From Ursus arctos (Eukaryota > Chordata > Mammalia > Carnivora > Ursidae), in NCBI RefSeq assembly GCF_023065955.2, contig NW_026622997.1, forward strand, positions 13,688,001-13,752,000: a stretch of 64,000 nucleotides of DNA. Direction: 5' to 3'. The notes beneath the pieces are model-generated. The model made no database searches. It was not told the origin of the DNA and saw only the letters and a list, made by a program, of their open reading frames with translations. The position numbers and the translations under genes were made by a program. Numbering within the stretch: position 1 is the stretch's first letter; the number at the start of each line of letters is the position of its first letter. Below are positions 45,756-59,000 of this stretch, piece after piece.

Positions 45756-47200
45756 GTCAGGAAGTGAGTCCGTAGCAAGGAAGACTGAAGCCTCAGAGGT
45801 GAAGGATGGAGCACCAAGCAAGAAATCAGTCAGAAGTCCTGCCCTACATACGTTGTGTCAAATTACTGGGACATGGGGGAGGATGTAGGAGCCTGAGCTT
45901 GCTGCAACAGGCATACCTGACATATTCTAAGGCGCCAACACTAATGAGACACCCCCACTCACTGATGGGTATGGACCTCCTTCTGTGGGTTAGAGCCAGA
46001 ATGGTCAGGACCTGGTCCAGAACATGGCAAGAGCAGGCAGCAATTGGCTTTGGGACTAATAACAATTAGCATCAAAAATGATTTAATTTACACCTTAATC
46101 TCCTGTTTAAAGATAATCTTATGTTAAATGTAACAATGAGTAATACCTATAGCTTATTATTTTAAAATTATTTTATTTATTTTATTTTATTATTTTATTT
46201 TAAAAATAAATGGTTTATGGAAAAATACAAGCTGAGCCAGTGTTCTGAAGAAGAAAAAAAATGCTTGATTTCAGGGCTTGCTTTCTTTTCATTTTGATTC
46301 ATGAAGTCAAGTCTCATAGGTAGGTTATTGTTCCTATCTACTAAAGAGAAAACATTGGAAGTGAGATAAGAAAAGAACTGAAGAGTGCATTTGGAGCTAG
46401 CTTGCCCAAGACTATGCATTTGGGGGGGGGGGGGTCTTGAAAATCTATTAGGACTCCACGATTGTAGAGATTTCAGTTATTTTTATTTTATAAAATAGAA
46501 AATGATTACAATTTTGTGTAATGTATTGTACAGGTTTAATAGGATTGCACTCTTGCCAAGTACTGTAGTAACAAATAAATGCAATAGAAAATTGCTGACT
46601 CCATAGGAACCTGCTAGTTCAACATAAATGCTTTCTGTAAATGAATCTAGCGTAATTTCCCTATACATCTTGACTAGTGCTTTCAACTCTGCTCGCAGGA
46701 GAGCAGTTGCACGGTGCTGGCAGGAATTCTCACTTTTGCCTTTTCTGTGCATTTACGGCACAGCAGTTCACACACAATGGCTACAAATATGGCAAAGCTC
46801 ACCAAAGGAAACTGAGACAAAATGCTGACTCTGGATTTGGGTGTCTTCCCAAAAATCCTATTGCCAAGAATCTACAGGTTCATCATACATGAGAACATTC
46901 ACACAGCACCAGAAAGGGGCAACTGTTTCTGAGTCCGTTTCCCATTCGAGTTGTGGCATGGCTGAGTGGTTTTCAGTGCAGCACTCTTTTTCTGTATTAA
47001 CAGTCCTCATGTGTTCAAAGAGGTGTGTTATAGTTTCCTAAAAGTCCTAAAGGCTGAAACATCGAGGAAAGCCAGTATGTAACAGATGTGGTAACAAATG
47101 CCAATAGTTTCAATATATATTTAAATCATACGCAATGATCAATAGCAGCTAGACTGAGGAAAAGCATGGACAGTGAAAAACAAAACAAAAAAAATAATAT
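45756..47200. other. mostly unique sequence
   Basis: No gene supported. It contains an A/T pentamer tract (TTTTA)n at 46158-46205 and a run of 13 G at 46422-46434. Short open frames on both strands near 45806-46069 have no motifs. Confidence 0.45.
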
Positions 47201-47354
47201 ATACATTCAATTTTTATTGAAACGTGTATAGTTTGCCCAGTTAGATGCACATCTTCTTGGCAGCATTGCAGGAATATATCTCTGGGATTGAAAATGACAA
47301 GAATGGTACAATAATTTGGAAGAAATTCTTTTAGGGAAAAAAAAAGTGCCAGTA

Positions 47355-47680
47355 CAGTTGACCCTTGAAAACATGGGGATTAGGGGCACTGACACTGATA
47401 GTCAAAAATCCACGTATGACTTGCGACTGCCCAAAATCTCAACTGCTAATAGCCTGCTGTTGGCTGGAAGTCTTACCAATAATAAGAGCAACTGATTGGC
47501 ACATATTTTATATGTGTATTCACTGTACTCTTACAATAAAACAAACTAGAGAAAAGAAAATGTTTTCAGAAAACCATAAGGACGAGAAAATACATTTGCA
47601 GGACTATGCTGTCTTTTTCAAAAAAATTTGGATATAGCGGATTTGTGCAGTTCAAATCTGTGTTGTTCCAATGTCAACTG
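47355..47680 (-). mobile_element. MER2 DNA transposon, complete ends
   Basis: Inverted termini cagttgacccttgaaaacat and the complement of gttccaatgtcaactg, flanked by TA at 47353-47354 and 47681-47682. Internal blocks (gactgcccaaaatctcaact, agcctgctgttggctggaag, ttacaataaaacaaactaga) match MER2, a non-autonomous Tigger-group element, in reverse orientation. Confidence 0.88.
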
Positions 47681-47734
47681 TACTTGGAAATCAAACAGAG
47701 AACTAAAAATAAGAGCATAAAATCATTTATTGAA

Positions 47735-47990
47735 TCTTAGCCATATTACACACGTTTACTGAGTGGTCATCATGTGTGTGATGTTGTGCTGGGTTGCTGG
47801 CATACAAAGGTGAACATATCTGGTTCTTGATCTGAAGACCCTCATTGAATAAAATAAATGGGCTTAATAAGAGAGGTGAGAAGTCATTAGCAAATAATTA
47901 CAATGTAATGGGTTAACCGTGATCACACAAGGACATGAAATAGATTGTGGGAAATGTGAACCAGGCCACCTAATGCTGCTGGGAGGTAAA
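47735..47990 (+). repeat. MIR-like or related mammalian-wide repeat
   Basis: cgtttactgagtggtcatca, gtgatgttgtgctgggttgc, tggcatacaaaggtgaacat and acaatgtaatgggttaacc follow the 'actatgtgccaggcactgtgctaggtgctggggatacaaag' layout. Confidence 0.5.
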
Positions 47991-49380
47991 GAGGGGGCAA
48001 GGAGAATATTCCGAGGACAGGAAACCATATGGAAGAAAACACGGAGTCAAAAGACAGCATGCCCAAGGACTTCGTGATCTCTGTGAGGGAGAGAAAGAAA
48101 GGAGTAACTATACCCCCACCTGATGCTGGCTTGGGTGAAAGGCTGCAGGTAGGTGGCATAGAGATACAAATTATCTGGATGAGTATGATCTGGGGGTGGA
48201 CGTCGATGAGTTTAGCTGTGGATGCAGTGCCTTCAAGGGTCACCAAAGTGGAGATTTCCAGAAGGCATCAGGTCATGCTTGAAATTCCATGACCAGTACT
48301 TGGAGGGCAAGGTGGCTCAGAAGGCTTTCTGGAGTATCCCCAGAGGATGAGCTGCTTCTTTGAGTGTGTCTGCTTCCCACTCAAAGCCCTGTTCTAATGC
48401 CCTCTCCCCATCCTCCTCCCAGTCCTTCCATTGGTACTTGCCAAGCCCTTGAAAGAATAGCTTTCCAAAAATCTTCTTCTTTTTTTTTTTAATTTCATTT
48501 TTTGCCCCAGTGGAACTCTTTCTTCAAAGAAATTACTCAGAAGTCCAAGGAGCGAGTAAGTAAAGTGGAGCCACTTAGGCTCCATCCAGAGGAATAGCCC
48601 AAAGAAGGAATGAGAACCCTAAAATCCATTTCAGGGAAATTGGTAACGCCAAATCATCAGCCTAACCAACTCCTGGTAAATCGGTAACTGACAACATTTC
48701 CTTTGAAATTATATTAGCTCTATTCATTTATTAAAATTGTGGACCAAGAATGATATTAACATATCTAATGGGAGATAAGGGGGTATTGAGAGGAGAAAAA
48801 TACATGAAAATCCACAGTAGTGGGCATCCGTTACTGTGCTAATTGACTTTGAGCATTCTGGTCCCATTGTTGTGTATTTTAGGTCCTAGAAATAGACAAT
48901 TATTTAACATATTTTATCTGAGGGTTTTTTCTCTAAATCTACCCAAGAAATCTTCTGACTTTGATTTAGCCTGTATAGAAGCAAGGTCACAGGGATGTTA
49001 TTGCTTATAAAGCTTCTCTTTGCACCAATCTTACACGTATATTGGTGGGCTAGAATATTTTATGTAAGGTCTACTTCCCTGATTTTACAGAATAAGGAAA
49101 TTGCTCAAAAATATCATCTTGTTGAATTTTATTTATAAGACTGTTATGATAAGGTGTTGTAACCGAGGCGTATTTAGAGGTGAGTGTTGGCTGCTCTGTT
49201 CATTTGTTCATTTATTCAACAAATATTTATTGAACTTTGATATGCAAATTGTGGGGGTTATTGATATGAAGATATAGCCTTTGTGTGCAAGAAGTTCTCA
49301 ACCTACACATTTACTGTATTGTAGTTACTCCTCTGTGTTCAAATAATCCAGGTGGTTTCACTCTAATTATTTTTAATTTA
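47991..49380. other. unique sequence with a MIR-like start at 49195
   Basis: No gene. 49196-49310 (catttattcaacaaatattt, then gaagttctcaacctacacat) looks like another old mammalian-wide repeat. Confidence 0.45.
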
Positions 49381-50500
49381 AAATATTCTGTTGTAAATAT
49401 AACTTGAGTACAGAAAACTGTATAAAGCAAATGCACAGCTTAACAAAATATTATAAAATGAATAGCTTTGTAATAATCACCAAAGTCTTGAGAAAATGAC
49501 ATTGCCTGTCACCCCCAGAACTTTCATATACCACCACTCAATCACAGCCCTCTCTCTCTCACAAAAAGTACAAATTTCCTGACTTTCAGTATTCAATTTC
49601 TTTCTTTGATATATCATTTTATCACCTACTGCATATCCCTAAGTATTATTGTTTTATTCTCTTAACTTTTTATTTTGAAATAATTATAGGTCAATAGTGT
49701 GTTGCAAAAAATAGTACAGATGTAGTCTTCACCCAGTTTCCTTCAATGATAACAAGGTACATGACTGAAGTACAATATGAAACTAGGAATTTAATGTTGA
49801 CTCAATCTACAATCGCCATCTCTGAATTTTACCAGTCTTACACGCACCCATTTTTGTGTGCGTATGCCCATGTTTATGTAGTGTATACAAATTCATTACA
49901 TGGGTAGGTTTTTGTGGCCATCACTATTATTAAGGTACAGAACTGTTCCAACCTTTCAAATATCCCACAAATTACCCTATTATACTCACACAGACTCCCT
50001 CTCTGACTCTCATTAAACCCTAGCAATCATTCATCTGTTCTCCCTAATCTGTAATTATAAGAATATTGTATAAAGAAAACCACCTAGTGTATAATCTTCT
50101 GAGATTGGCTTTTCTTAATGCAGTACCATTGTAAAACATTTTGGGTGCTGTCAGTGTGTGTATCATTTATTTATTATTTATTTATTTGAGAGAGCGTAAG
50201 ATTGCCTCTCTCCCTTTCTCTCTGCCCCACCCCCTCAGCTGGGCTCCATGTCCAGTGCCGAGCCCGAGGCAGGCTCAATCTCAGGACCCTGAGACCATGA
50301 CCTGAACCAAAATCAAGAGTTCGACACTTAACTGACTGAGTCATCCTGGTGCCCCTAGTTTGTGGATATTATGAATAGAGTTGCTACCTTTGTATACAGG
50401 TTTTTGTGTAAACATAATACGTCTTCAGTTCTTTGGGATAAATACCAACAGTATTAGTGAAAGGTAATATTATCATTTTAAATATGTATATATAGTATAA
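49381..50500 (-). mobile_element. ancient L1M 3' ends, antisense
   Basis: attttgaaataattataggt, agtgtgttgcaaaaaatagt, tcacccagtttccttcaatg, taaggtacagaactgttcca and gaatagagttgctacctttg are ordered antisense landmarks. A related earlier block lies at 49390-49640. A SINE splits it at 50161-50355. Confidence 0.7.
50161..50355 (-). mobile_element. old Can-SINE, antisense, with an inverted middle
   Basis: The tail complement (atttatttatttgagagagc) and head complement (gactgagtcatcctggtgcc) are antisense, as expected. The middle, 50204-50252, reads CT-rich (cctctctccctttctctctg ... gggctccatg) where an antisense SINE should be GA-rich. Its reverse complement restores the expected order. Confidence 0.85.
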
Positions 50501-53500
50501 CAATATTGTATCCATACACACATATGTATGTAATGTATACATTATACGTACTATATATATAAATCTTAAATTTTATTCTCTACCCCTTTTTTTTCAATCT
50601 AGTTATTGAGGAAGCTTGATCATTTTTAGTACAGAACTTTTCAGTCTGGATTTTGCTGGTTGCATTTTCAGAGTATAGATGAACAGTTCTACTTTATTTT
50701 ACATTTCTTATAAATTAGTTATTACATCTAGAGAGTCCATCGTATATAATTTGGTTTATTTGGAAAGAGGAGGCAAGATCTTTTCATAGGCGATATTGTA
50801 TTCTTCAACAAGAGGCATGCAATGCCTGACTGTCTTCTTTCACGAGGTTGTCAGTATTGACATCAATACCTAGATCCTTCAATTCATTCATGGTTGAAAA
50901 AAATAGTCATATTCCAATTATATCTGAAGAAGATGAAAGTACTGTTCCAATTCTTCATCCCTCCCTGTGTCCACATCATGGCGCCTTTGCCTTGATGTCT
51001 CAAAGTCAGAGCACATTTTCTGGCTCTTGACCTTCCCCTTGGACATGTGACTTGGTTTGGCCAATGGTATGGGGGAGGAATTAAGCATGTGACCATTCCA
51101 AGCCTAGGTTTTAAGAGTTTCCTATGTTTTCATTTTCTGTTTTGTGCTTCAGCCATCACCATGAAAAGAGCTTCCCCCCAATCTCAGGGTCAATGATACC
51201 TTCATTCTGGGCCCCAGAATGGACACAGGTAGAAGCCACGGCCAACTGGGCCTGCAGCTTGACGCTGAACACTCACTCAGCTGAGCCCAACCTACACTTA
51301 GCAGACCCACAGATCCACGAGAATAAATAATTGCTATTTGACTTGAAGATTTGAGGAGGTGTTTTATCATGCTTCACTCTTACAGTAATAGCTGAGACTA
51401 TTTTCTTTGCTGGGGATCTTTTACAAAGAGAAAATTTGCTCCTTCTTCTATTTGGTTTCCCAATGGCAATACTTTGTAAAGGAAATGCAGAATAAATCTT
51501 GATTCTATCTCTATTTACACTTTTTCAAATGATTGCTTTTCTCATATCCTCCAAAGTGACCCATTACTACTTTTTTGTTTGTCTGTCTGTTGTGTGTGTA
51601 TGTGTGTGTGTCCAACCTCATGCATGAGTGTGTGGTTATGATCTCATATATTTAGCATACATGATGTGCTTCTGCCTACTGCTATTTTTATCCTTCTTGG
51701 TGCCTAGTTTTTCAGATATTTGGCCAGTAAAATACTTCTCTAGTAGGCTCCTGCATCCTTTTCATAATCTCTGAGGACTTTCCTGTTATCTGGAGAGAGA
51801 ACATGTCACAGGCTCTTCAACTTGAACATTTCCTGCCCCAGACTTGCAGATAGTCATTCCTGCAAGAAGCCCATATGAAACAGGCAATGGGCATGCAATG
51901 CTCATTGCTACTGGGTTGGCTGGTCATTGTTTCTAGGCCTTTTCAATGAAGGAAACACCTAAAAGTTCCAAATTTTAAGTTCAATTTGAAAATATGTGTG
52001 CAAATATACACTTATCCATGCACTGTAAATTCTGAATTATAAATATCTTATTTTGAAGACGAAACACATCATGTGTTCATACTGATCTTTCCACTTAGAA
52101 TTCAGGACTAGAGCATCGTCTCTAACCTCTTCTATCCCGCAATTGTAGCTACTTGTTCCCTCATCTTAGTGATTCTTAATATGCAAGACATGATAGAATT
52201 ATATTAATACATAAACTATGCTCAACATAAGGTGCCAGTACCACCACCAATGATAAGATTACTAAAAACAGTTGAAAACAAATTTTTTTTGTTTTACAAG
52301 GAATTTATTCTCTCCATATCACTTAGAGTAGTTCTGCACGCAAATACAGCTCTGCTATTACATCTCTGTCTTACAGACCTCGGTTCTAAAGTTTCAATCC
52401 TCTAATGTACTAGGTTTTGCATTGATGTGTTGACATTCATTGTGGTTGTCCGAAGCTTATTTTCTAATTGATTCCCAAAGACAGGTCATGGGAGAGATAT
52501 TGTTTGAATCCCATGCAACGTCAGTGTATCTGTGGTCGATTTGCCTGGATGTGAAATCTTTCACTCACTTTTTCTTTTCTCAGCTATGTTAGCTATCTTA
52601 ATATTCTTTTGTCTTCTGGCATAAACTGCTACTGTAAGAAAATCAAACAACAATCCGATTTTCTTTTTCTTATAGGTAGCTGGTTCACCTAAAGGATTAT
52701 CTTTTTCTCAAATGTCCAGTGGTTTTACAAATCCAATAATGTTATTAGGGTACATGTTGATTTTGATAATTCTGAATTTATTTTCCCAGGTGAGCATTAC
52801 GCCTTTTCAATGTATAGTTTCGAGTCCTTTTCTTTTCAAAAAAATTTCTAGCATTGCAATTTTATTTATATTTTATATATTTCCTTGTTTTAATTTTCTT
52901 CTTTGAGGGACTTCCATTATATGTGTGTTGGGATCATGACTGCCTAGTTTCTATGTGTGTCACTCTGCAGTCTTTTAAATCCCTCTCTCTTTTTAAGTTT
53001 AAATATTTTTCTTCTTTTATGTTGCACGTCTTTTAAGGAACTGTCTGTAGAGTTTGTTCACTCTGTGTGCTTTCTAGGTTAATGTTCCTTTCTGAAACGA
53101 CATTTCTTTTATTTCTAATTTTTTTCTGGAGTTCTGTCACCTCAATCTTGAACTTTTTTCTAATTCTTATTTGTGTTATTATTTCATGTCTTATATCACC
53201 TTCAATTTCTAGGTTGTACTTTTTTTTCCTTGTTTGAAATATTTGGTAATATTTTTACTTTTTTTATGGGCATACCTGTCTCAAAGATGGTCATTTTCTA
53301 CAGAAATATTATTCTCTATTTAATCTTTTTCCAAGATAACATTGTATAAATTGAGCCTAATTCTTTTCTGTTGCTCATTTTTACAAGAAATTAACTTTTG
53401 TCTAACTTTTAGGGGGAAAGTTTAAGATAGCCTTCCTAACTCCTAGGTATCTTTTAAAATAGCTTGAGAACTCCCTTCTGTTGTTTTTGTGAAATGTTTA

Positions 53501-53540
53501 AAAAATATGACACCTTACTCTCTGAGAGCTCCTTCGTCTG
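50501..53540. other. AT/T-rich sequence, partly old LINE-like, no gene
   Basis: 52550-53540 is T-rich and reads like heavily decayed antisense LINE sequence, but no landmark is firm. 50990-51400 (gacttggtttggccaatggt; gaataaataattgctatttg) resembles the unnamed old repeat type seen at 14.7 and 30.0 kb. The remainder is unassigned. Confidence 0.35.
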
Positions 53541-55039
53541 CTCTGCCTGTCCACCCACTAACCACCTGTATACTTGTATTTGACTCTCCTTATTCCTTTA
53601 TTCCAATTGTTCTTGACCTGTCCATATTTCTTTTTTTATTTTCAGCAATTTCTCCTCAGTGAAAGGTATGTTTCCTGAAGGGGATTTTGGCTTATCAGCT
53701 ATGAGGGTCCCCAGAATCCAGTCAGCCCCCTGTGCTCAGACCATTTCAGATCAACTATGTTCACTCCCTTTAGAGTGTGTACCTCTCCTCACACCAGCAC
53801 TATCCTCAGATGGTTTCACTGAGAGTTTTTGTATCTTTGGTTACTTCAGAATTCTTAGGTACCAAAGACATCCCAGTGTTCCCTTGAGCTTCTCTCTCAT
53901 GGACACTGAAAACGCATGGATTTTATAGCTGTCTGCCACTTCATTAATGCCCCCTTATATTTTGGTGTTTATGGGAAACAAATCACAAAAGAAAAAGCAA
54001 CTGAGATTGCGATTGATGGACCTCAGAAACATCAGGAAAGCATGAACCGAGTCTCACTCTAAGCACACAATGGACCAGCTCGTCCCCCATATCCGTAAAG
54101 CCATTTCTTAATTATACATCGTGATTTTATTTTAAAATCGAATGCTTATTTTCAGATGACATGGGAGCCAAATTTAGAATAGATTCCTTAGCAATGTTTC
54201 TTAGATTATTATGCTTTGTACAGTTAGCAGTTCCATCAAATGACACTCTATCTCTTTTTCATGCTTACTTTCTCAAAGGTCATGATTTCACTGCTTTTTA
54301 TGTCAATATGCATTCTGACTAAATCCACTGAATCATTCAGAATTATATTCTCAATGTCAATAACTGCTTTTTGTGTTAAGAACATATCTTTAAGTCGGCT
54401 TTTTCCCTTTTTGTGCACGAATGGCACTGTTTCTCAACTTACTAGCGTGGTAATATTGTGGGAGGGGGAGGATGTTGCCATGTAATTGGTTTCTACATTT
54501 ATACAGCTTTATCCCACTAAAAAATGCATATTTTTAGTCTTAGTTAAAAAAGTTTAGGAATACTGGAAATCCGTGATAACACCCATATACCATACTCTTG
54601 TTCATGAGCACCTGGTAAGGATTATTAAATTGGATTTTAATTGGAATCTCTTTCAACTATATAGGTATACAAGTTTTTGCATTATGATGTCGAAACCATA
54701 AGATAAACAGACCTATTTCAGACATCTCAGGAGGGCGGAGAACAAAAAAAAGAAGTGACAACTCTGTGATCATCATACCTCACTCCTCCCTATAGTGCTG
54801 ATAGTGCTGTTTAAGCCTCGCCTTCTTCTGAGTCTGGATATACCCTCAGAATCTTTCTTAACACCACACTCTAGGCCGACACCACGAATTAGAGTGAGCC
54901 CAGGAATTTCAATCTATTCGTCATTCCTGGGACAGGAAAAAGTATCTATTTGGAAGCTTATTCTTACACCGGCTGTAGCTGGTGGGACAGCGGAGCCCCG
55001 TGGAAGCCTTTTTCAGAGGCAGACTTCTGTTCCCTGGCA
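53541..55039. other. unique sequence, no transposon recognised
   Basis: Moderate GC with several short open frames, none with motifs or splice context. Confidence 0.45.
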
Positions 55040-55745
55040 CCTGCAGGCTTGTTAAACAGCCCAGCCTGCTATCTTCACCCATTACTCTGAGAGAGCCCTT
55101 GAATGACAGGCACCGAGCCAGTGTTTACCCTGTGGGGCTCATGACACACACAATGTCTGTCAACACTCCCTATCACTTGCCTGCTTATGCTCACTTTTTT
55201 TTTTTTTTTTTGCCTGATGTATTCATCACCAGACTGCAGACACCTAGTTAATCCATTTAGAACCTATCAGCTCTGTTCATCGGCTCATAAACCTATTACC
55301 TTGGAGGCGCAGTGCTAAGGGACACAGGTGCCAGACCAGTGCACAAAACCCAATTGAGTTATGTAGCAGGCAGTGAGGGGCTCCTAATCACGATTCTGAC
55401 TGTATGGGGAATTGCCCGTGTGATGTGGTAGCAGCCACTTTATTAAATATCGATTTAAATCACGGCCTTTAATCAAATCTGATAGAAGACCTTTTTCACC
55501 TTCGCCCCTCTTCGGCTCCTCCTCTCCCCTCCTTTTCCAATCAGCCTGTCTGGTGACATCGGAGCCGAGGAATGAATAGTTAGCAAGCAGTTCACCGGCA
55601 GAAAACCCTTTTCAACAGTAATGAGGCATTTGTGATAATCGAGTGATGAAATGTAAATGGGCAGTAATGAGCACAATTACGTCCACTGGGGAACCATCAA
55701 CGTGGCTTCTTTCCTCACAGATAGATGAGCTCTTTCTCTGTCATT
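55040..55745. promoter_or_regulatory. candidate developmental enhancer core
   Basis: There is no repeat and no coding signal, but an unusual density of transcription-factor-like words: TAATCC (OTX/PITX type) at 55249-55254; TAATCA at 55385-55390; ATCGAT at 55450-55455 next to ttaaatcacg; TTTAATCAAATC at 55468-55479; CAGTAATGAG twice at 55616-55625 and 55662-55671; tgataatcgagtgatga at 55632-55648; the octamer-like ATGTAAAT at 55651-55658; and CAATTAC at 55674-55680. Several near-palindromes and a lack of CpG decay also set it apart. This is an inference from motif clustering. A conserved non-coding element near a developmental gene is the usual explanation for such sequence. Confidence 0.45.
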
Positions 55746-56040
55746 GCTCATTGCTGACTTCACTGGGGGGCGGGCTGCCCGGCGCAGGGTGGGAGAGGCC
55801 CGGGGTGGGTGCGGGAGCTGAGAAAGAACAGATCGCACGCGGCGAGCTCGAGCCACGTGGGCCTTTCACACCTGGCCGTGACCTCCATGCGCTGAGTCCC
55901 ATCCCCCGCGCTCCTCGCTGGCTCCCCCACCCCCCCGGCCGCCCACCCGCAGTCCCTGCAGGACGCTGGGGCTCCCCTGGCTGCCACGCTGGAAAGCCGC
56001 CCAGGCTTGCTAACGAGCTTGCAGAACCTCGGCCTGTTTG
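55741..56040. promoter_or_regulatory. CpG-island-like stretch
   Basis: By hand I count about 24 CpG dinucleotides in these 300 bases, against a handful per kilobase elsewhere in the window, with clearly elevated GC. It begins at cactggggggcgggctgccc and fades after ggcctgtttgttccactgg. I see no TATA box or clear first-exon/donor arrangement. A plus-strand frame (55643-56080, proline/glycine-rich) is a by-product of GC richness. It could be an orphan CpG island attached to the enhancer-like core, or an unrecognised promoter. Confidence 0.6.
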
Positions 56041-59000
56041 TTCCACTGGAAAACTGTGCGGTGGGACTGGGGCCTACTGAGGGTGAGCGGAGACCAAAGC
56101 CAAGGAATGGGACCCTTGCCAGGGCACACCAGCCCGCCGCTGCATGTGTCATCTCGGCAGTCAGAGAAAGATGCTGCCATTTCCAGGAAGCAGGACAGCT
56201 CCGCACATCTGTTGTCGCTCTACCCAGAGTTAACCCCATCTGGCACTGCATGGCAGGGTGTTTTTACAGCAAAACCAGGATGGTCTACCAGTTGCAGACC
56301 AAACCTCAGAGGACGCAGGATGGAAACTGTTTTGTGATTTTCGAACTTTAAAATTAGTTGGAGGAAAAAAAGAGTCCGCCCTTGACACAGAAAGTCCTCT
56401 AGGAAGATGTTTCAAGAGCACATATTAAATGAACTGCTGATTCATTAATTGCACATAGCATAAAATGATGTATATACATATATTTCCATAAAAATAACTC
56501 TACTAAGTAAATGAGTGAATTGTAGAACTGCAGATGTAAAGGATTGGAGTTAGAATAGGAAAACCGATTTTAATGAATTTTCATCAATTAAAAACCTGCT
56601 AATGTTATTTTTATAAGTTTTCAACTACCCAAAATGTTAATATTTTTTAAGATTATATTTCCACTTTTGAAGTAGAACAATTGCCATTTCTCTTGTTTTG
56701 TTCTTTGAGCTCTGCATCATTAAATATCTACTTTACCAGAGTTGGTTAATTATAATAAACTATTAGACCAAATTCTGTCAGTAGACCAAGCTGTTCAGTG
56801 CACATGACTACGGATGAATATGAGAAATGTGTCTATGGCTGAATAATATTGTTTGCCCACAGACAATTTGACAAGGTCAGCCACTTTTGGCCCCCATTTT
56901 CCAAACACCTATTTTAAGGATCATTTTTCTTAGAATATTCATTTTAAACAGTGTTCAATTTGCAGGAAGCTAAGGTTCATGGGTGGTTTCATCTTCATAT
57001 CGGTAAGTGAATTTGGAAGGTTTGGCAAGACGATTGACGAGAAATTGACCAGCGACATTTTGGTGGTCATTGGATTTAGCCTTCTGGCAACCAGACTTCG
57101 GCCGCATTGCTTTCTAAAATTTTGAATGCACTTAGAAAGCCAAAGCAATTGTGGAGAAATGCCAATCTGCCTGAATTAAAAATAAATCAATGCCACTTAA
57201 TAATATACTCCTAGTAAGTAGGAAGGTGATGCCTCAAATCATGACCTTGGGTCAGTCAAGAACCCCAGTCTTAGGACTAAGGTGTATAACTGAAATCTAC
57301 TACGGAGAGAGTCCTATGTCAGAAATACATTTAAAGAAAACGTTAGTTCCCAGGACTGGCCTTGCCTAGTCCAACCACCTTAATTCTTTCAACTTCTCAA
57401 CTCGTCTAAGTAACTGATTGTAGTAGTTCCCTTCAAACAGCATGTAATTTCACCCCTTCCTGCCTTGTTTATGCAGGCCTTCCGGTCCGAAGGATGCAGC
57501 CTGTGTCCTTTACCTCCTTTCCGTCATCACTCAACTTCCACGTCCTTTCCTCCTTGGAAAACCTTCCCAAGTTCCCAAGACTGAATATTTTGTCATTTCC
57601 CCACCATCCATTGCTGTGCCTGTTTCTTAGCTCTGCTCTGCGTATTTTACTCCTAGGAAAGTCCTTGGAGCTAGAAAGTTCAAAGATGCATTCGTAGGTT
57701 TCCATCTGTTGCATGAATTCTGTTGCCTGGAGCATAATAGTTTCTCAATAAATCTTTCTTAACTTGAAACAGGAAGGTTTTAACCCATTTTCTCGACTTC
57801 GCAAGTATTCCAGCCCTAATTGTATCTTAGTCTTATCCTTTTAATTGTTAATCTTCTACCTTTTTCTCCCGAAGAAGCAAGGTCAGAAAATATGCAGTTA
57901 AGGTTTGTAGGTCCGATGAGGTTGTGAGTGTGATAATAAATCCCTAAGAAGGTTTTCTCTTCCTCCCTGGTACAGTGAAACCTAATCTGTCTGGTAAGAC
58001 TTTTCCTGGGCATCTGACATGAGCGTGGGTCCAACTCTGACAGTTAAGGATGCTTTATGTGTGGCTTTTTTTTTCTTTCAAAATCAGTTTGCATTTATAA
58101 AGGACGTAAAACATGCATGAAATGACAATACAAGGAGAAAAGCTGACCTACTTAGAAGAACAGGCTGTTTTAAACAATACAGAACCACGTATTTGGATGG
58201 AAAATTGCACGATCATAAATCCTTTTAGATATATTAGTTGAAATAGATCCTCCATTTAGAAGAAAAAAAAAAGGATGACTACCTGGTAACACTTTTTGGC
58301 TTGGTTAAAAATTCTGTAACAGATGCTTCTCTAATTTGGATTGCCATTGCCCACAATTCATTCCTATCGAGAGGGCTGGAAGGTACTGGTGTTAAGCTAT
58401 CTCTTTGTTCATCTTTCATGACTTTTCCTTCATGCTGACTTTTTAGTATTGTGTTTCACTAATGCTCAGCACGCCTACTACAAGAAAAGAATTACAACTT
58501 AAACCAGTCAGTTCCATTAATTTGGGTATAGGGGGAAGAGACCTAGAATAAGAAGAGGTTGGTCAAATTAGATGGAAGTTTGGAAAAGTATAATTTTCAG
58601 TCACCTCCTTATTTTGAGCTGGTTGCACTATATATAATCTTGAAGTATGCTTAATTTCCAATGCACATATACTGTTTTATCATTTTTTCATTCATTGTTT
58701 TGTAAAAAGCTGTTAACAGTGAGCCTAAAGGCCCATACTTAAGCTATCACTCCAAAAAAATATAAAGAAGCTCATTTGAGTCTTTTAGAAATAACATAGG
58801 TCTCTTGGATACGGCACATATCAACAATTTATTTCACTTTTAACCTATCACATAACCCATCCCGCAGTTATTCATGGATGCAGTTAGAAGAGGCTATTTT
58901 CCCCCTGACAAAAATGGGCCATTTTTCCCTGTTTAGCAAAATCTGGAACACAGATCATTATAGTGCTTTTGGCAGCTAATTTGAACATCAGTGACTCAAC

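Noticed and set aside
46422..46434. Run of 13 G as a G-quadruplex element
   Set aside because: A single homopolymer with no neighbouring G tracts; probably slippage and of uncertain length.
55643..56080. 145-codon proline/glycine-rich open frame over the CpG-rich stretch
   Set aside because: GC richness removes stop codons in all frames; three overlapping frames are open on the two strands and none has a recognisable motif.
56939..57148. 69-codon minus-strand frame as an exon
   Set aside because: No acceptor/donor pair or recognisable peptide; left as unique sequence.
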